NCBI RefSeq assembly: GCF_002005145.1
Contig: NZ_CP019698.1
Coordinates: forward strand, 3,162,001 to 3,226,000
Reading direction: 5' to 3'
Source of the DNA: Desulforamulus ferrireducens
GTDB taxonomy: Bacteria > Bacillota > Desulfotomaculia > Desulfotomaculales > Desulfotomaculaceae
DNA: 64,000 bases
The first letter of the stretch is position 1, and each line of letters begins with the position of its first letter. The translations under genes were made by a program, and so were the position numbers. This document shows positions 47,333-57,646 of this stretch, piece after piece. The notes below the pieces were generated by a model. It was given only the letters and a program-made list of their open reading frames with translations, was not told where the DNA came from and made no database searches.

Positions 47333-47397
47333 TAGCCGTCAGCCATCAGCTGTGGGCCGTCAGCTATTAGCTGATGGCCGAGGACTGATGGCTGATA
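47333..47397. repeat. Heptamer-array hairpin between fba and fsa
   Basis: GTCAGCCATCAG on the left is complementary (with mismatches) to CTGATGGCTGAT on the right, meeting at CAGCTATTAGCTG. The units have the 7-base period of the dispersed arrays. Confidence 0.7.
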
Positions 47398-47404
47398 CAA
47401 GGTT

Positions 47405-48259
47405 TTATGCTTTTCCCGAGCTTCCAAATACCCGAATCTTTTGTCTGATCACTTCAGTGGCTGCTTCTCTGGCGGGACCAAGGACTTTACGGGGATCGAT
47501 TTCCTTGGGATTATCCGCTAATACCTGACGGCAGGCGTTGGTGAAGGCTTCCCGAATGTTGGTATCGATGTTTACTTTACGCACGCCCAGGCGAATGGCT
47601 TCCTGGATGGCCTCGTCAGGTACGCCGGAGGAGCCGTGCAGCACAATGGGGGTTTTCACCAGGCTTACTATCTTTTCCAAACGGGGGAAGTCCAGTTTGG
47701 GAATTCCTTTATATTGGCCATGGGCGGTACCAATGGAAACAGCTAAGGCATCCACCCCTGTCTTTTCCACAAAGTATCTGGCTTCTTCCGGATCGGTAAA
47801 GAAGGCGTCTCTTTCATCCACATGAATGTCGTCTTCGGTGCCACCGATTTTACCCAGTTCTGCTTCCACAGAAACACCGGTAGCCCGGGCTACTGCCAAT
47901 ACTTTGTTGGTTAGGGCAATGTTTTCTTCCAGAGGATATTTGGAACCATCAATCATGACGGAGGTAAATCCGACACGGATACATTTCATGCATTGTTCAA
48001 AGCTGGTGCCATGGTCCAGGTGCAGCGCCACCGGTACCGTGGCTTGGCTGGCTGCCAGGCTGGCCAAAGCATAAATATATTCGATGCCGGCATATTTAAT
48101 GGCACCCTGGCTAGCCTGCATAATTACCGGTGCTTTTTCGGCCTCGGCAGCGGCTAGAATAGCTTGCACGATTTCCATGTTGTTGACGTTGAAGGCACCG
48201 ACAGCATATTTACCTGCTTCGGCTTGTTGCAGTAATTCTTTGACTGGGACTAGGGGCAT
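47405..48259 (-). CDS. fba: Class II fructose-1,6-bisphosphate aldolase
   Basis: This 284-residue zinc aldolase of glycolysis and gluconeogenesis has metal ligands in LHLDHGTSFEQC and LHGSSGVPDE, and VSIGTAHGQYKG marks the active-site loop. The length and the MPLVPVKELLQQAE start are typical. AAAAGGAGGTTTTTACTA precedes the ATG. A large palindromic element fills the upstream region. Confidence 0.95.
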   Translation of the reverse strand: MPLVPVKELLQQAEAGKYAVGAFNVNNMEIVQAILAAAEAEKAPVIMQASQGAIKYAGIEYIYALASLAASQATVPVALHLDHGTSFEQCMKCIRVGFTSVMIDGSKYPLEENIALTNKVLAVARATGVSVEAELGKIGGTEDDIHVDERDAFFTDPEEARYFVEKTGVDALAVSIGTAHGQYKGIPKLDFPRLEKIVSLVKTPIVLHGSSGVPDEAIQEAIRLGVRKVNIDTNIREAFTNACRQVLADNPKEIDPRKVLGPAREAATEVIRQKIRVFGSSGKA

Positions 48260-48322
48260 TAGTAAAAACCTCCTTTTAGTAATAGCTAAGTTACCTTAAT
48301 AACCCTAATGAGCGCTTGTCGT

Positions 48323-48533
48323 GGGTATGGTATTATCCACAGCGAGCGACTTGCGAAGCATCGGTAACAGTACTTGGCGAACGCAGGACGAAATTGGGGG
48401 AGTGCGCACAGGATGTGCGCGCTAGCCGAACTGAAACAGGAGGTTGAATTGAGGCGACCCCAATTTCGTCCGGAGTGAGCCTTAGTACTGTCGATGCGGA
48501 GCATGGAGTCGAGCAGTGGATAATACCATACCC
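48323..48533. repeat. 211-bp imperfect palindrome (possible miniature mobile element)
   Basis: The ends GGGTATGGTATTATCCAC (48323-48340) and its exact reverse complement (48516-48533) are perfect 18-bp inverted repeats. Further in, ACAGTACT/AGTACTGT and ACGAAATTGGGG/CCCCAATTTCGT also pair, giving arms of about 80 bases. The centre has GTGCGCAC/GTGCGC. Frames that cross it on the minus strand look like artefacts. Confidence 0.75.
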
Positions 48534-48591
48534 TGCTACATGTCCTATAAAACTTAATATGTAACAAAAAAGCATCGTCCTAAAGAAATAA

Positions 48592-48623
48592 AGCCGACGG
48601 CCGACGACCAAGGGCCGATGGCC
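48592..48623. repeat. Heptamer array, GCCGATG orientation
   Basis: Units GCCGACG, GCCGACG, ACCAAGG, GCCGATG and GCC occur in tandem, without a clear inverted partner nearby. Confidence 0.6.
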
Positions 48624-48625
48624 AT

Positions 48626-48652
48626 AAATAAAAGCCCGGACCGCGTCCGAGC
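48626..48652 (-). terminator. Terminator downstream of the zinc-ribbon protein gene
   Basis: On the minus strand GCTCGGAC/GTCCGGGC forms an 8-bp stem with loop GCG, then TTTTATTT. It lies 130 bases after the 48784 stop codon, leaving room for a structured 3' region or a separate small RNA. Confidence 0.8.
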
Positions 48653-48770
48653 CACGAACTGGTGCCAGGCTATATCTTCAGGAACCATATTCCGGCGGGA
48701 GTTCTGAGGCGGTCTCCCCCATAGGGGGTCAGAAACAGTATCACCATAGTTACCCGGAATTATGTTTTAT
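48653..48770 (-). ncRNA. Candidate structured RNA or long 3' UTR (unidentified)
   Basis: On the minus strand ATTCCGG (48760-48754) pairs with CCGGAAT (48695-48689) and encloses a CCCCC/GGGGG hairpin and a GAGACCGCCTCAG segment. A further stem-like part leads to an intrinsic terminator. No frame is open across it. It could be the 3' UTR of the zinc-ribbon gene or an independent small RNA; no known family was recognised. Confidence 0.3.
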
Positions 48771-48783
48771 GCCCTTAGTTTTG

Positions 48784-49473
48784 TTACGAGTGTTTGTTCC
48801 TCTTGCGCCGAGTTTTTTTAGTTAGCTTTGGCGAGTTAGAAAAACTATCCAGGCATTTAAAACCGTGCTGGGCCAATTCTATCGAGTCTACCTGTTGGAT
48901 TACCGTTAGGTCTTCTTCCGTCTCGGCGTAAATAATGTTAATACTGTCACATTCTTTGCAGTGCAGTTCAAGCCGATCCAGAAAAACGTCTACCTCTATC
49001 CTTGTATTACCACACTGGCAGTACAAACCACCATTATCGGCAATTTCCTGCAGACATTGCATCACTTGATGCATAACGTCAGGGTTATTAAAGTATTCGT
49101 CATAGCCAAGTTCATCCATCAAGGCCTCTAAGCCAGTATCCAGGCTTTCGGCCAATTCTTTAACTTCTTGAGTAGTGCCGATAAACCCAAGCTCCAGACC
49201 GGATTCCGGACAGATCAGAGTAGTGGTTTTCTTCCCCCACAGACGTAAGCCGGATATCTCCCGTATATGCGTGGTCTCACAAAAAACACATGGTAATTGA
49301 AGCCAATAATTGCCGGGGGACTTGTTCACAATACCCAACAAAAAGGCTCCACAGGAGCAATTTACCTGCAGTTTTCCCCGACCGGAAAGGGCAAAACGTG
49401 AGAGGTTATAAAATTCTAGAGCGCCGCACTCCGGGCAGCGAATAGCCAAGGTGGTGACTGTGGTTATTAGCAC
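48784..49473 (-). CDS. Hypothetical zinc-ribbon protein
   Basis: This 229-residue soluble protein has several Cys pairs: CPECG (residue 13), CSCG (39), CVFC (62), CQCG (151) and CKEC (174). These look like two or more zinc ribbons around an acidic, helical middle. No catalytic motif is recognised. It starts with GTG at 49473 behind GGAGGTTATCGAG and follows spo0F by about 85 bases. It may be a regulator or scaffold, but nothing in the sequence shows which. Confidence 0.65.
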   Translation of the reverse strand: MLITTVTTLAIRCPECGALEFYNLSRFALSGRGKLQVNCSCGAFLLGIVNKSPGNYWLQLPCVFCETTHIREISGLRLWGKKTTTLICPESGLELGFIGTTQEVKELAESLDTGLEALMDELGYDEYFNNPDVMHQVMQCLQEIADNGGLYCQCGNTRIEVDVFLDRLELHCKECDSINIIYAETEEDLTVIQQVDSIELAQHGFKCLDSFSNSPKLTKKTRRKRNKHS

Positions 49474-49558
49474 CTCGATAACCTCCTCTTTGAGATAAAG
49501 AGTTCGCCACCGGTGGTCAAATTCCTTTTTTTCAAGTTTAAAACCAAATGTTCCAACA

Positions 49559-49966
49559 CTAGCAAATTTCTTGTTGAAGCAACTTAAGACCTTCTGCTTT
49601 TTTTAAGAGACCTTTAACCAGCGCTCTAACCTCATCCAAATCGAAGGGTTTATTGAGAAAATGTTTTACCCCTAAGCCCATGGTCTGATCCATAATTTCC
49701 ACTTCACTGTAAGCTGTCATCATAACCACCGTTAATTGTCCATGGTGTTTACGGATCTCTTGTAAAGTTTCCAGACCGGTCATGCCTGGCATTTTCAAGT
49801 CGAGTAAAATTAAAGAAGGCAGGGTACTGGACAAAATATTCAGGGCCTCTGCCCCGCTGCCAGCCATTTTCACCTGATAACCCTCGTCCGCCAGTGCTTC
49901 TGACAATAGCCTGCGAATTCCTACCTGGTCATCCACTATGAGAATGTCAATAGTCTCTTTAGGCAT
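49559..49966 (-). CDS. spo0F: Sporulation response regulator Spo0F
   Basis: This 135-residue single-domain receiver has acidic pocket Asp12-Asp13, phosphoacceptor Asp56 (LILLDLKMPGMTG), Thr84 and Lys106 (NKPFD). There is no output domain. In Bacillus Spo0F passes phosphate from kinases to Spo0B and then to Spo0A. Many clostridia-like spore formers lack a Spo0B, so the partner here is uncertain. The position upstream of fba-fsa matches Bacillus, which supports the name. Confidence 0.85.
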   Translation of the reverse strand: MPKETIDILIVDDQVGIRRLLSEALADEGYQVKMAGSGAEALNILSSTLPSLILLDLKMPGMTGLETLQEIRKHHGQLTVVMMTAYSEVEIMDQTMGLGVKHFLNKPFDLDEVRALVKGLLKKAEGLKLLQQEIC

Positions 49967-50085
49967 TATATTCAGTTCCCCCTAAAATCATAACAAGCTT
50001 ACGTAACCTAAATTTTTCGACATATGGAGGAGAATACCTGCCTTAATTCAATATTCTTTCATTTTTTCCCAAAGGTTAGGCCATT

Positions 50086-50814
50086 CTACCATCCGACAGG
50101 CATAAAGGCTGACAGGGTAGACACCAAGCCAACCACGGTCAGAATAAAGAGGAGCACCACCACCGCCACGGGTGTAAGGATAACAGCAACCGTTCTACCG
50201 GTACTTAACAGGTGCGCTTCCCGTATACCAATGGTCAGGAGAATAAAACCCCAAACAAAAACTATTAAACTGGCCAGGGTAGTGGTCAGGGTGGCCAGGC
50301 TTGGCAAAAAGATGGTGGTAAGAACCTCTAAGGGAATTAAAAACACCGTGGGCAAACAAGACAAACCGTACACCACAAAAACCGTCCGGGCATTTCCTTT
50401 GCCACCATAAAAATCCGCCAGCAGGTGCAGTAAAGCGCTGTAAAAAAACCATTTAACAAAGAAGAATAACGCTCCCAAAATGGCCAGCATAGGAGCAGCC
50501 GCTCGTAAAGCTTCAGAAAACCGCTTTGCTTTGGCCAGGGGTAGCCCCATTTCCAAACCAAGGTTGGCCGGACCACCATGGGCCGAGGTGTACAAGCTGG
50601 TTAATAAACCTATTAAGGTCATGGCTATCACAATAACCAGGGTAGCGGCCAGCGGGGGTTGTTGAGCAACCCTTTTCATGGTTGGCACCGGTTCAAACAA
50701 CACTCCATAAATAATGTCATAGTATTTTAAGGGTGGTGGTGGCGGTTCTGCTACGGGTGTTGTAACCGGCTCAGCGATGTCAAGATCATACCGATTATCC
50801 CTTAATTCATCCAA
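50086..50814 (-). CDS. Yip1-family membrane protein
   Basis: The 242-residue product has a Pro-rich N-terminal stretch (TTPVAEPPPPPLKYYDIIYG) that leads into five hydrophobic segments of the Yip1/YIF1 pattern. The bacterial members have no settled function. It starts with TTG at 50814 behind GGGGGGAGACTC and follows sppA by 13 bases, so the two are probably co-transcribed. Confidence 0.75.
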   Translation of the reverse strand: MDELRDNRYDLDIAEPVTTPVAEPPPPPLKYYDIIYGVLFEPVPTMKRVAQQPPLAATLVIVIAMTLIGLLTSLYTSAHGGPANLGLEMGLPLAKAKRFSEALRAAAPMLAILGALFFFVKWFFYSALLHLLADFYGGKGNARTVFVVYGLSCLPTVFLIPLEVLTTIFLPSLATLTTTLASLIVFVWGFILLTIGIREAHLLSTGRTVAVILTPVAVVVLLFILTVVGLVSTLSAFMPVGW

Positions 50815-50827
50815 GAGTCTCCCCCCT

Positions 50828-51769
50828 TTATTGTAACTCTGTTTGCAAAGGCAACAGCGCCGGATCAGGCATTAACAGGAGTCCCTCCAGCGGGAAAGGC
50901 AACATTTTCCCATTACCCTGCAGTCCGCCAAAAATGTCCTGCCAGATATTTTGACCACCGGATATCTCCACCAGTTCCGGTTCTCCTTTAATTTTGGCCA
51001 GATTTGCAGCCACTTTGACAGCGGTGTTGAAGTCCCCCAATTCGTCCACCAGGCCCAGTTCCTTGGCTTGCTTGCCGGTATAGATGCGTCCATCGGCCAA
51101 TTGACGTACCTTGGCTATGTCCATTTTTCTGCCCTCGGCTACCACTTTAATAAAATCCTCATAGGTATCGTTAACCAGGCTCTGGAAAATCTCTCTTTCC
51201 TCGGGAGTAATGTCGCGGTCGGTAGCCCCCATATCCTTATAGGGACCTGTTTTAAAATTGTACATTTCTATGCCCAGTTTATCGTACAGCCCTTTCAGTT
51301 TGGTAAGCTGCATTATAACACCAATGCTGCCGGTAAAGGTGCCGGGATTGGCGACAATTTTATCTGCCTTGCAGGCAATCCAGTAGCCACCGGAGGCTGC
51401 CATTTCCCCCATGGAAGCCACAACTATCTTGCCGGCCTTTTTTACTCTCTCCACTTCTCGGCCAATTTCATCGGAACCGACCACAGTTCCCCCGCCGGTG
51501 TTAAGTTTCAGAATCACCGCTTTAATGTGGGGATTTTCCCTGGCTTCCTTTAAATTTGCCACAATTCTATCCGCCGCAGCCACCCCTGTGGCACCAAAAC
51601 CACCAGGTCCGGTGGACATAATGGTTCCTTCAATATGTATAACCGCGATTTGTTCTCCACTGCCGACATCCTTGCCAGTGGCCTTATCATTACCCTTAAC
51701 CGCCATGGCAACGGCCAGGGAAAATACCACCAGGGCAATGATAACACCGGTAATAAGTTTTTTATTCAT
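50828..51769 (-). CDS. sppA: Signal peptide peptidase SppA, short form
   Basis: This 313-residue membrane-anchored serine protease degrades left-over signal peptides. It has one N-terminal membrane segment (LITGVIIALVVFSLAVAMAV). The nucleophilic serine is in MAASGGYWIA and the general-base lysine in GPYKDMGATDRD, as in the 36-kDa Bacillus type. I start at the ATG at 51769, preceded by GGAGTGATGTT. A heptamer array lies just upstream. Confidence 0.92.
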   Translation of the reverse strand: MNKKLITGVIIALVVFSLAVAMAVKGNDKATGKDVGSGEQIAVIHIEGTIMSTGPGGFGATGVAAADRIVANLKEARENPHIKAVILKLNTGGGTVVGSDEIGREVERVKKAGKIVVASMGEMAASGGYWIACKADKIVANPGTFTGSIGVIMQLTKLKGLYDKLGIEMYNFKTGPYKDMGATDRDITPEEREIFQSLVNDTYEDFIKVVAEGRKMDIAKVRQLADGRIYTGKQAKELGLVDELGDFNTAVKVAANLAKIKGEPELVEISGGQNIWQDIFGGLQGNGKMLPFPLEGLLLMPDPALLPLQTELQ

Positions 51770-51794
51770 AACATCACTCCTTAACTCGAGGGTG

Positions 51795-51825
51795 GGCATC
51801 GGCCGCCAGCCGTTGGCCATCGCCT
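51795..51825. repeat. Heptamer array, CATCGGC orientation
   Basis: CATCGGC, CGCCAGC, CGTTGGC and CATCGCC occur in tandem upstream of sppA. A short GGCCGCTGGCCC at 51961-51972 could be a remnant of the inverted partner. Confidence 0.6.
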
Positions 51826-51890
51826 TTTATAATATGGCCCCACACTTGATATCTTTACGCTGGGGTTGCAAAAACATACCTGAGGATAAG

Positions 51891-51917
51891 AAAAAAGCTT
51901 TGGTTTTGACCAAAGCT
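51891..51917 (-). terminator. Terminator after pyrG
   Basis: On the minus strand AGCTTTGGT/ACCAAAGCT forms a 9-bp stem with loop CAAA, then TTTTTTC. It lies about 65 bases after the pyrG stop. Confidence 0.88.
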
Positions 51918-51980
51918 GACGACTAAGAAGTTGGTTAATGCTATTATAAACCCTTGCCAAAGGCCGCTGGCCCAATAGTC

Positions 51981-53606
<1,626 letters not shown>

Positions 53607-53663
53607 CTAAATTTGGCTGCCCATCCCATTATTTTAACCACCTGGAATAGGCCTGTCAATAGG

Positions 53664-53825
53664 TTACCGTATCCAAAGACGTTCAGCCAGGTAATAACCC
53701 AGGAAGAGTCCCACAATCCCCAGCACCCCGGCCAGATTAGAGGGGGCAGGCACTGGCAATTTCAATTTTGCAAAAAGGACGCCCACTGCAAAGCCCGTTA
53801 CAGTGGACATGATTAATTCATTCAT
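53664..53825 (-). CDS. XapX-domain small membrane protein
   Basis: A 53-residue frame runs from the ATG at 53825 to the TAA at 53664. It has two hydrophobic stretches and the XapX-family pattern: TGFAVGVLFAKLKLPVPAP, then LAGVLGIVGLFLGYYL. GTAGGAGAGATTTAC precedes the ATG. The family (DUF1427) has no known function. It lies between argS and pyrG in the same direction and may be co-transcribed with them. It is easily missed because of its size. Confidence 0.8.
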   Translation of the reverse strand: MNELIMSTVTGFAVGVLFAKLKLPVPAPSNLAGVLGIVGLFLGYYLAERLWIR

Positions 53826-53836
53826 GTAAATCTCTC

Positions 53837-55522
53837 CTACATTTTTTCTGGCGCTGTCAGCCCTAACAACCCCAAGGCATTTCTCAGGACGATCCGTACA
53901 CAGTCTACTAACACCAGACGTGCCTGGGAGAGATCTTCGTTGTCAGTTATTACACGGTGGCTGTTGTAGAAACTGTGGAATAAACCTGCTAAATCGTGCA
54001 GGTACCGGGCAATGCGATGGGGTGCCCTAAGCTCGGCCGCCGCTGTAATTTCCGAAGGAAATTCGGCCAGTTTTCTTAACAGATCCAATTCAGCTTGCTC
54101 ACTTAATAAAGAGGTGTTGACCTGTGCCACGGCAGGCAGTTGGCGCCCCTGCTCCTGTAACTGACGTAGGATGCTGCAAATGCGAGCGTGGGCATATTGA
54201 ATATAAAAGACAGGGTTATCGTTGGATTGGGATTTGGCCAAATCCAGGTCAAAATCCAGGTGACTGTCCGGACTGCGCATAACAAAGAAGTAGCGTGCCG
54301 CATCGCGGCCCACTTCTTCCACTAACTCCTCCAGGGTGACAAACTGACCGGTACGCTTGGACATGCGCACAATCTCGCCACCCCGGAAGAGGCGCACCAA
54401 CTGCATCAAAATAATCTCCAACTGCTCCCGTTGATAGCCAAAGGCCTCCATGGCGCCCTTCATCCGGTTGACGTGACCATGATGGTCGGCGCCCCAAATA
54501 TCAATGACCTGGTCAAAGCCCCGTTCAAATTTGTTTTTGTGGTAGGCAATGTCAGCGGCAAAATAGGTAGGAATGCCGTTACTGCGCACCACCACTTCGT
54601 CTTTCTCATCGCCAAAGGCGGTGGCTTTAAACCAGAGGGCATTTTCTTGTTCATAGATATAGCCTTTTTCTCTTAGTTCATTCAGGGTATCCGTAATGGC
54701 ACCACTGTCATGTAAAGATTGCTCGGAAAACCATTCATCGTAAACCACTCCAAAATCCAGCAGAGTGTTACGTATATTAGTTACCTTTTCTTTTAAACCA
54801 TATTCCGCTAAGGTCTTGCGGCGTGTGGCCGTATCGGCCTCCGCTAAAGCGGTGCCGTGCTTTTTAATATACCCCTTTACTGTATCAATAATATCTTCAC
54901 CGTGGTAGCCTTCTTCGGGCATAGGAATATCCTGTCCCAATTGTTGAAGGAAACGAGCTTCCAGGGATTTACCAAAATTCTCGATCTGATTGCCGGCGTC
55001 ATTTATGTAGTACTCCCTGCTCACGCGATAACCGGCAAAATCTAAAATGGCGGCCAGACTGTCACCCAGAGCTGCCCCCCTGGCGTTACCCATGTGCAGC
55101 AGTCCTGTGGGATTGGCACTGACAAACTCCACCTGAATCCTTTTGCCGTCTCCCACTTCTACCCGGCCATAGTTGCGATCCTGTTGCTGGATTAGGGGCA
55201 GTACGTCGTAAACCCAACTGCTGCGCAGGTAGAAATTAATAAAGCCCGGGCCGGCAATCTCCACGCGCTCCACTTGAGTTGCTGCCAGATCCAGGTTTTC
55301 CACTACCGCTTCAGCAATTTTTCGGGGGGCCATTTTGGCTGAACGAGCCAGCTGCATGGCTAAATTGGTGGCAAAATCACCGTGCCCCTTTTCTCGAGGA
55401 ACTTCAATGATTATATCCGGTATGTCTGTCTGATTCACCTGACCCTTGTCCACCGCCTGTTTAATGGCCTTTTGCAAAGCAGTGGCCAGGGAAGCTTTAA
55501 TTTGTTCAACCAGTCCTTGCAA
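53837..55522 (-). CDS. argS: Arginyl-tRNA synthetase
   Basis: This 561-residue class I synthetase has the HIGH motif as HMGN in NPTGLLHMGNARG, and VRMSKRTGQFVTLEELV replaces the canonical KMSKS loop. The C-terminal DALR anticodon-binding domain is complete (ILRNALGLLGLTAPEKM end). The start is TTG at 55522 with a perfect AAGGAGG seven bases upstream; the upstream ATG at 55591 would add 23 residues with no homology-like content and no ribosome-binding site. The order ywiB-argS is conserved from Bacillus. Confidence 0.95.
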   Translation of the reverse strand: MQGLVEQIKASLATALQKAIKQAVDKGQVNQTDIPDIIIEVPREKGHGDFATNLAMQLARSAKMAPRKIAEAVVENLDLAATQVERVEIAGPGFINFYLRSSWVYDVLPLIQQQDRNYGRVEVGDGKRIQVEFVSANPTGLLHMGNARGAALGDSLAAILDFAGYRVSREYYINDAGNQIENFGKSLEARFLQQLGQDIPMPEEGYHGEDIIDTVKGYIKKHGTALAEADTATRRKTLAEYGLKEKVTNIRNTLLDFGVVYDEWFSEQSLHDSGAITDTLNELREKGYIYEQENALWFKATAFGDEKDEVVVRSNGIPTYFAADIAYHKNKFERGFDQVIDIWGADHHGHVNRMKGAMEAFGYQREQLEIILMQLVRLFRGGEIVRMSKRTGQFVTLEELVEEVGRDAARYFFVMRSPDSHLDFDLDLAKSQSNDNPVFYIQYAHARICSILRQLQEQGRQLPAVAQVNTSLLSEQAELDLLRKLAEFPSEITAAAELRAPHRIARYLHDLAGLFHSFYNSHRVITDNEDLSQARLVLVDCVRIVLRNALGLLGLTAPEKM

Positions 55523-55595
55523 GGGGAAGCCTCCTTCTTTTCTTTCTACGGGGATCTTTACTTTTGCTAGGTCTACTATTAACCGCGTCATCCCT

Positions 55596-55671
55596 TGCCA
55601 TCAGCTATCAGCCGTCAGCCCTCAGCTTGGGGAAATTTAAGCTGTAGGCCGATGGCTGATGGCTAACGACT
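55596..55671. repeat. Heptamer-array hairpin between ywiB and argS
   Basis: CATCAGC, TATCAGC, CGTCAGC and CCTCAGC units on the left face GCTGTAG, GCCGATG, GCTGATG and GCTAACG on the right, around loop TTGGGGAAATTTAA. It touches the ywiB stop codon. Confidence 0.75.
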
Positions 55672-56098
55672 ATTTTTCTACTTCTTTAACTATAATCTCC
55701 AGACTATTGGTACCCACTGCAGTACCGTCCAATGCTAATTCATACTCTAGCTTAATACTTCCCCCAATGTCTGTCAAGTCAACCTCTATGTTCCAGGGTG
55801 TTACTGTCATTTCCATCATACCGAGGCTGTTTTGGTAAAGGGAGCGGTGTGTTTGCCCCAGTTCAAAGACCTGCCGCATGTTGACACTGCCGTTACGAAT
55901 CAGGGTAACGGTTTTATCTGCCACCTTGAGGGTGGTGCTGGTATCCGCCATGCCAGTTAGTTCTGACTCTTTATATAAAATATAATAGCAGTTGTTTTTA
56001 GTGTAAAAGGTACCAGGAGAGATTAATTCTACGGTCTCGCTGTCATTTTCCCCATCCCATCTGGTAGCTTTGAGGGTGATCAGCACAGCTTTTTTCAT
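55670..56098 (-). CDS. DUF1934-family protein (YwiB-like)
   Basis: This 142-residue protein is predicted as a lipocalin-like beta-barrel: repeated strands with YILYKESELTGMADTSTTLKVADKTVTLIRNGSV, then QTHRSLYQNSLG. The family lies next to argS in many Bacillota (ywiB in Bacillus) and has no defined role. GGAGGGGTGTTAA precedes the ATG. Confidence 0.82.
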   Translation of the reverse strand: MKKAVLITLKATRWDGENDSETVELISPGTFYTKNNCYYILYKESELTGMADTSTTLKVADKTVTLIRNGSVNMRQVFELGQTHRSLYQNSLGMMEMTVTPWNIEVDLTDIGGSIKLEYELALDGTAVGTNSLEIIVKEVEK

Positions 56099-56141
56099 TT
56101 AACACCCCTCCTACCCCTTAGTATTCCCCTAAAAATGGTAT

Positions 56142-56187
56142 AAAAAGTAAGTGTCGCATTACCTTAGTTATGCGACACTTACTTTTT
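56142..56187. terminator. Bidirectional terminator after dsrD
   Basis: AAAAAGTAAGTGTCGCAT and its perfect complement (18 bp, loop of 10) have A-runs and T-runs at both ends. It lies 10 bases after the dsrD stop and should close the dsrABD operon. Confidence 0.92.
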
Positions 56188-56197
56188 AGATTTAATG

Positions 56198-56416
56198 TTA
56201 TTCTTCGCGAATTACACCAGGGGTGTGGTCTTTGCCAGCTAGGGTAACGAAAGAGGTACCAATGTACAGGTACTCAATCTTACCTTCTTTAGCCAGTTCG
56301 GAGCAAGCCTTGTCAACATCTCTTTTCTTAGCGCCGATTTTCTCAGCGATTACGCGAGGCTTTTCTTTGCTCACACCTTCTAAAAAGGCTAAAATTTGGC
56401 TTTTTAATTCTTCCAT
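56198..56416 (-). CDS. dsrD: Dissimilatory sulfite reductase-associated protein DsrD
   Basis: This 72-residue winged-helix-fold protein is found with dsrAB in sulfate reducers. It has an EELKSQILAFLEG start, AEKIGAKKRDVDKACSELAKEGKIEYL recognition region and the C-terminal TSFVTLAG wing. Recent work assigns it an activating effect on DsrAB rather than DNA binding. It is the third gene of the dsr operon, 110 bases after dsrB. Confidence 0.93.
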   Translation of the reverse strand: MEELKSQILAFLEGVSKEKPRVIAEKIGAKKRDVDKACSELAKEGKIEYLYIGTSFVTLAGKDHTPGVIREE

Positions 56417-56525
56417 TATTTACACCACCGTTTCCTACCATCCTTACGGGTGGTAAATGATGAGATGCCGCCACCTAACGGCGGCGGCTCTACAATATTT
56501 TACTCAAAATCAAGCAGCTATATTC

Positions 56526-57590
56526 TTACCACTTGAACTGAGTAGTGCTTCTGAAGGTAGTTTGAGCCAGAGTGAAGTCGTCGATGTGCTTGTCGGTAAA
56601 GGGTAGACCGGACAGCTCGAAGAACTTCTCCCAACTGATGCGCTCAATCCATTCAGCCATACGCTCGCCAGGTTGAGCATTGGCAGCCCACAGTTCAACC
56701 AGCTTCTTAACTGCGTCAACAACTTCCGGCCAGCGGGGAGGATTGTTGGGCAGGAAAGGAATGGCCAAACGAGAGAATCTGGGGCCAATACGGCTGTTGG
56801 AAATCTTACCGCCAACCCAGATGGAAACAGCGTCGTTCTTAGCGTCGATAATGTGTACGGACGGACACATGGTGTAGCAGTTACCGCAGTACATGCAACG
56901 CTCAGCTTTAATGTCGATAGACTTCAGTTTGGGGTTGGGACGGATAGCTGCGGTGGGGCAGCTAGCAGTCAGAGTAGGAATTTCGCACAGTTTGTGCAGG
57001 TTTTCATGGTCAATTCTGGGTACAGTTCTGTGAATACCCAGGATAGCGATGTCGGAGCAGTGTACAGCACCGCACATGTTCAAGCAGCAAGCCAGAGCAA
57101 TTCTCATCTTGGCAGGCAGCTTCATGGTGGTGAAGTACTCGAACAGCTCATCCATAACGGCTTTAACGATACCGGAAGCATCGGTAGCCGGAGTATGGCA
57201 GTGTACCCAACCTTGGGTGTGAACGATGTTGGTAATGGAGTTACCAGTACCACCAACGGGAATACCCATGGCTTTCAGGTCTTCAATCAGAGCGTCGATT
57301 TTGCTCTCGTCAGTGAGTAAGAATTCAATGTTGTGACGGCTGGTAAATCTCAGATAACCATCACAATATTTGTCTGCCAGATCGCAGATTTCGCGAATGA
57401 AATAAATGCTAATTAGACGCGGAGAACCAGCACGTACTGTGTACAGCTTGGCTCCGGATTCGGATACGTGTACCAGAACGCCGGGCTTTAAGATTTCATG
57501 ATAACGCCATTTACCATAGTTCTCTTTGATAACGGGCGGTAACATATCTTTATAGAGCGGCGGTCCGATATCGGTTCTTGCTTGTGCCAA
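56526..57590 (-). CDS. dsrB: Dissimilatory sulfite reductase beta subunit
   Basis: This 354-residue subunit carries the active sirohaem in known DsrAB complexes. The siroheme/[4Fe-4S]-linked cysteines lie at [11 protein letters not shown] (168-178) with ASCPTAAI (from 209), and a ferredoxin-type cluster has Cys232, 235, 238 and 242 ([12 protein letters not shown]). The start is TTG at 57590 behind GAGAGGTGAACC. It follows dsrA by 56 bases. Confidence 0.96.
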   Translation of the reverse strand: MAQARTDIGPPLYKDMLPPVIKENYGKWRYHEILKPGVLVHVSESGAKLYTVRAGSPRLISIYFIREICDLADKYCDGYLRFTSRHNIEFLLTDESKIDALIEDLKAMGIPVGGTGNSITNIVHTQGWVHCHTPATDASGIVKAVMDELFEYFTTMKLPAKMRIALACCLNMCGAVHCSDIAILGIHRTVPRIDHENLHKLCEIPTLTASCPTAAIRPNPKLKSIDIKAERCMYCGNCYTMCPSVHIIDAKNDAVSIWVGGKISNSRIGPRFSRLAIPFLPNNPPRWPEVVDAVKKLVELWAANAQPGERMAEWIERISWEKFFELSGLPFTDKHIDDFTLAQTTFRSTTQFKW

Positions 57591-57646
57591 AGTGGTTCAC
57601 CTCTCCCCGTTTGATTTTATGCAGTAAAATTCTGCATATTTTTCAA

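Noticed and set aside
48286-48611. Minus-strand frames of about 92 residues upstream of fba
   Set aside because: They cross a 211-bp palindrome and have no ribosome-binding site or recognisable motif.
50024-50410. Plus-strand 128-residue frame opposite the Yip1-family gene
   Set aside because: Arg/Thr/Val-rich complement of a membrane protein gene without a ribosome-binding site.
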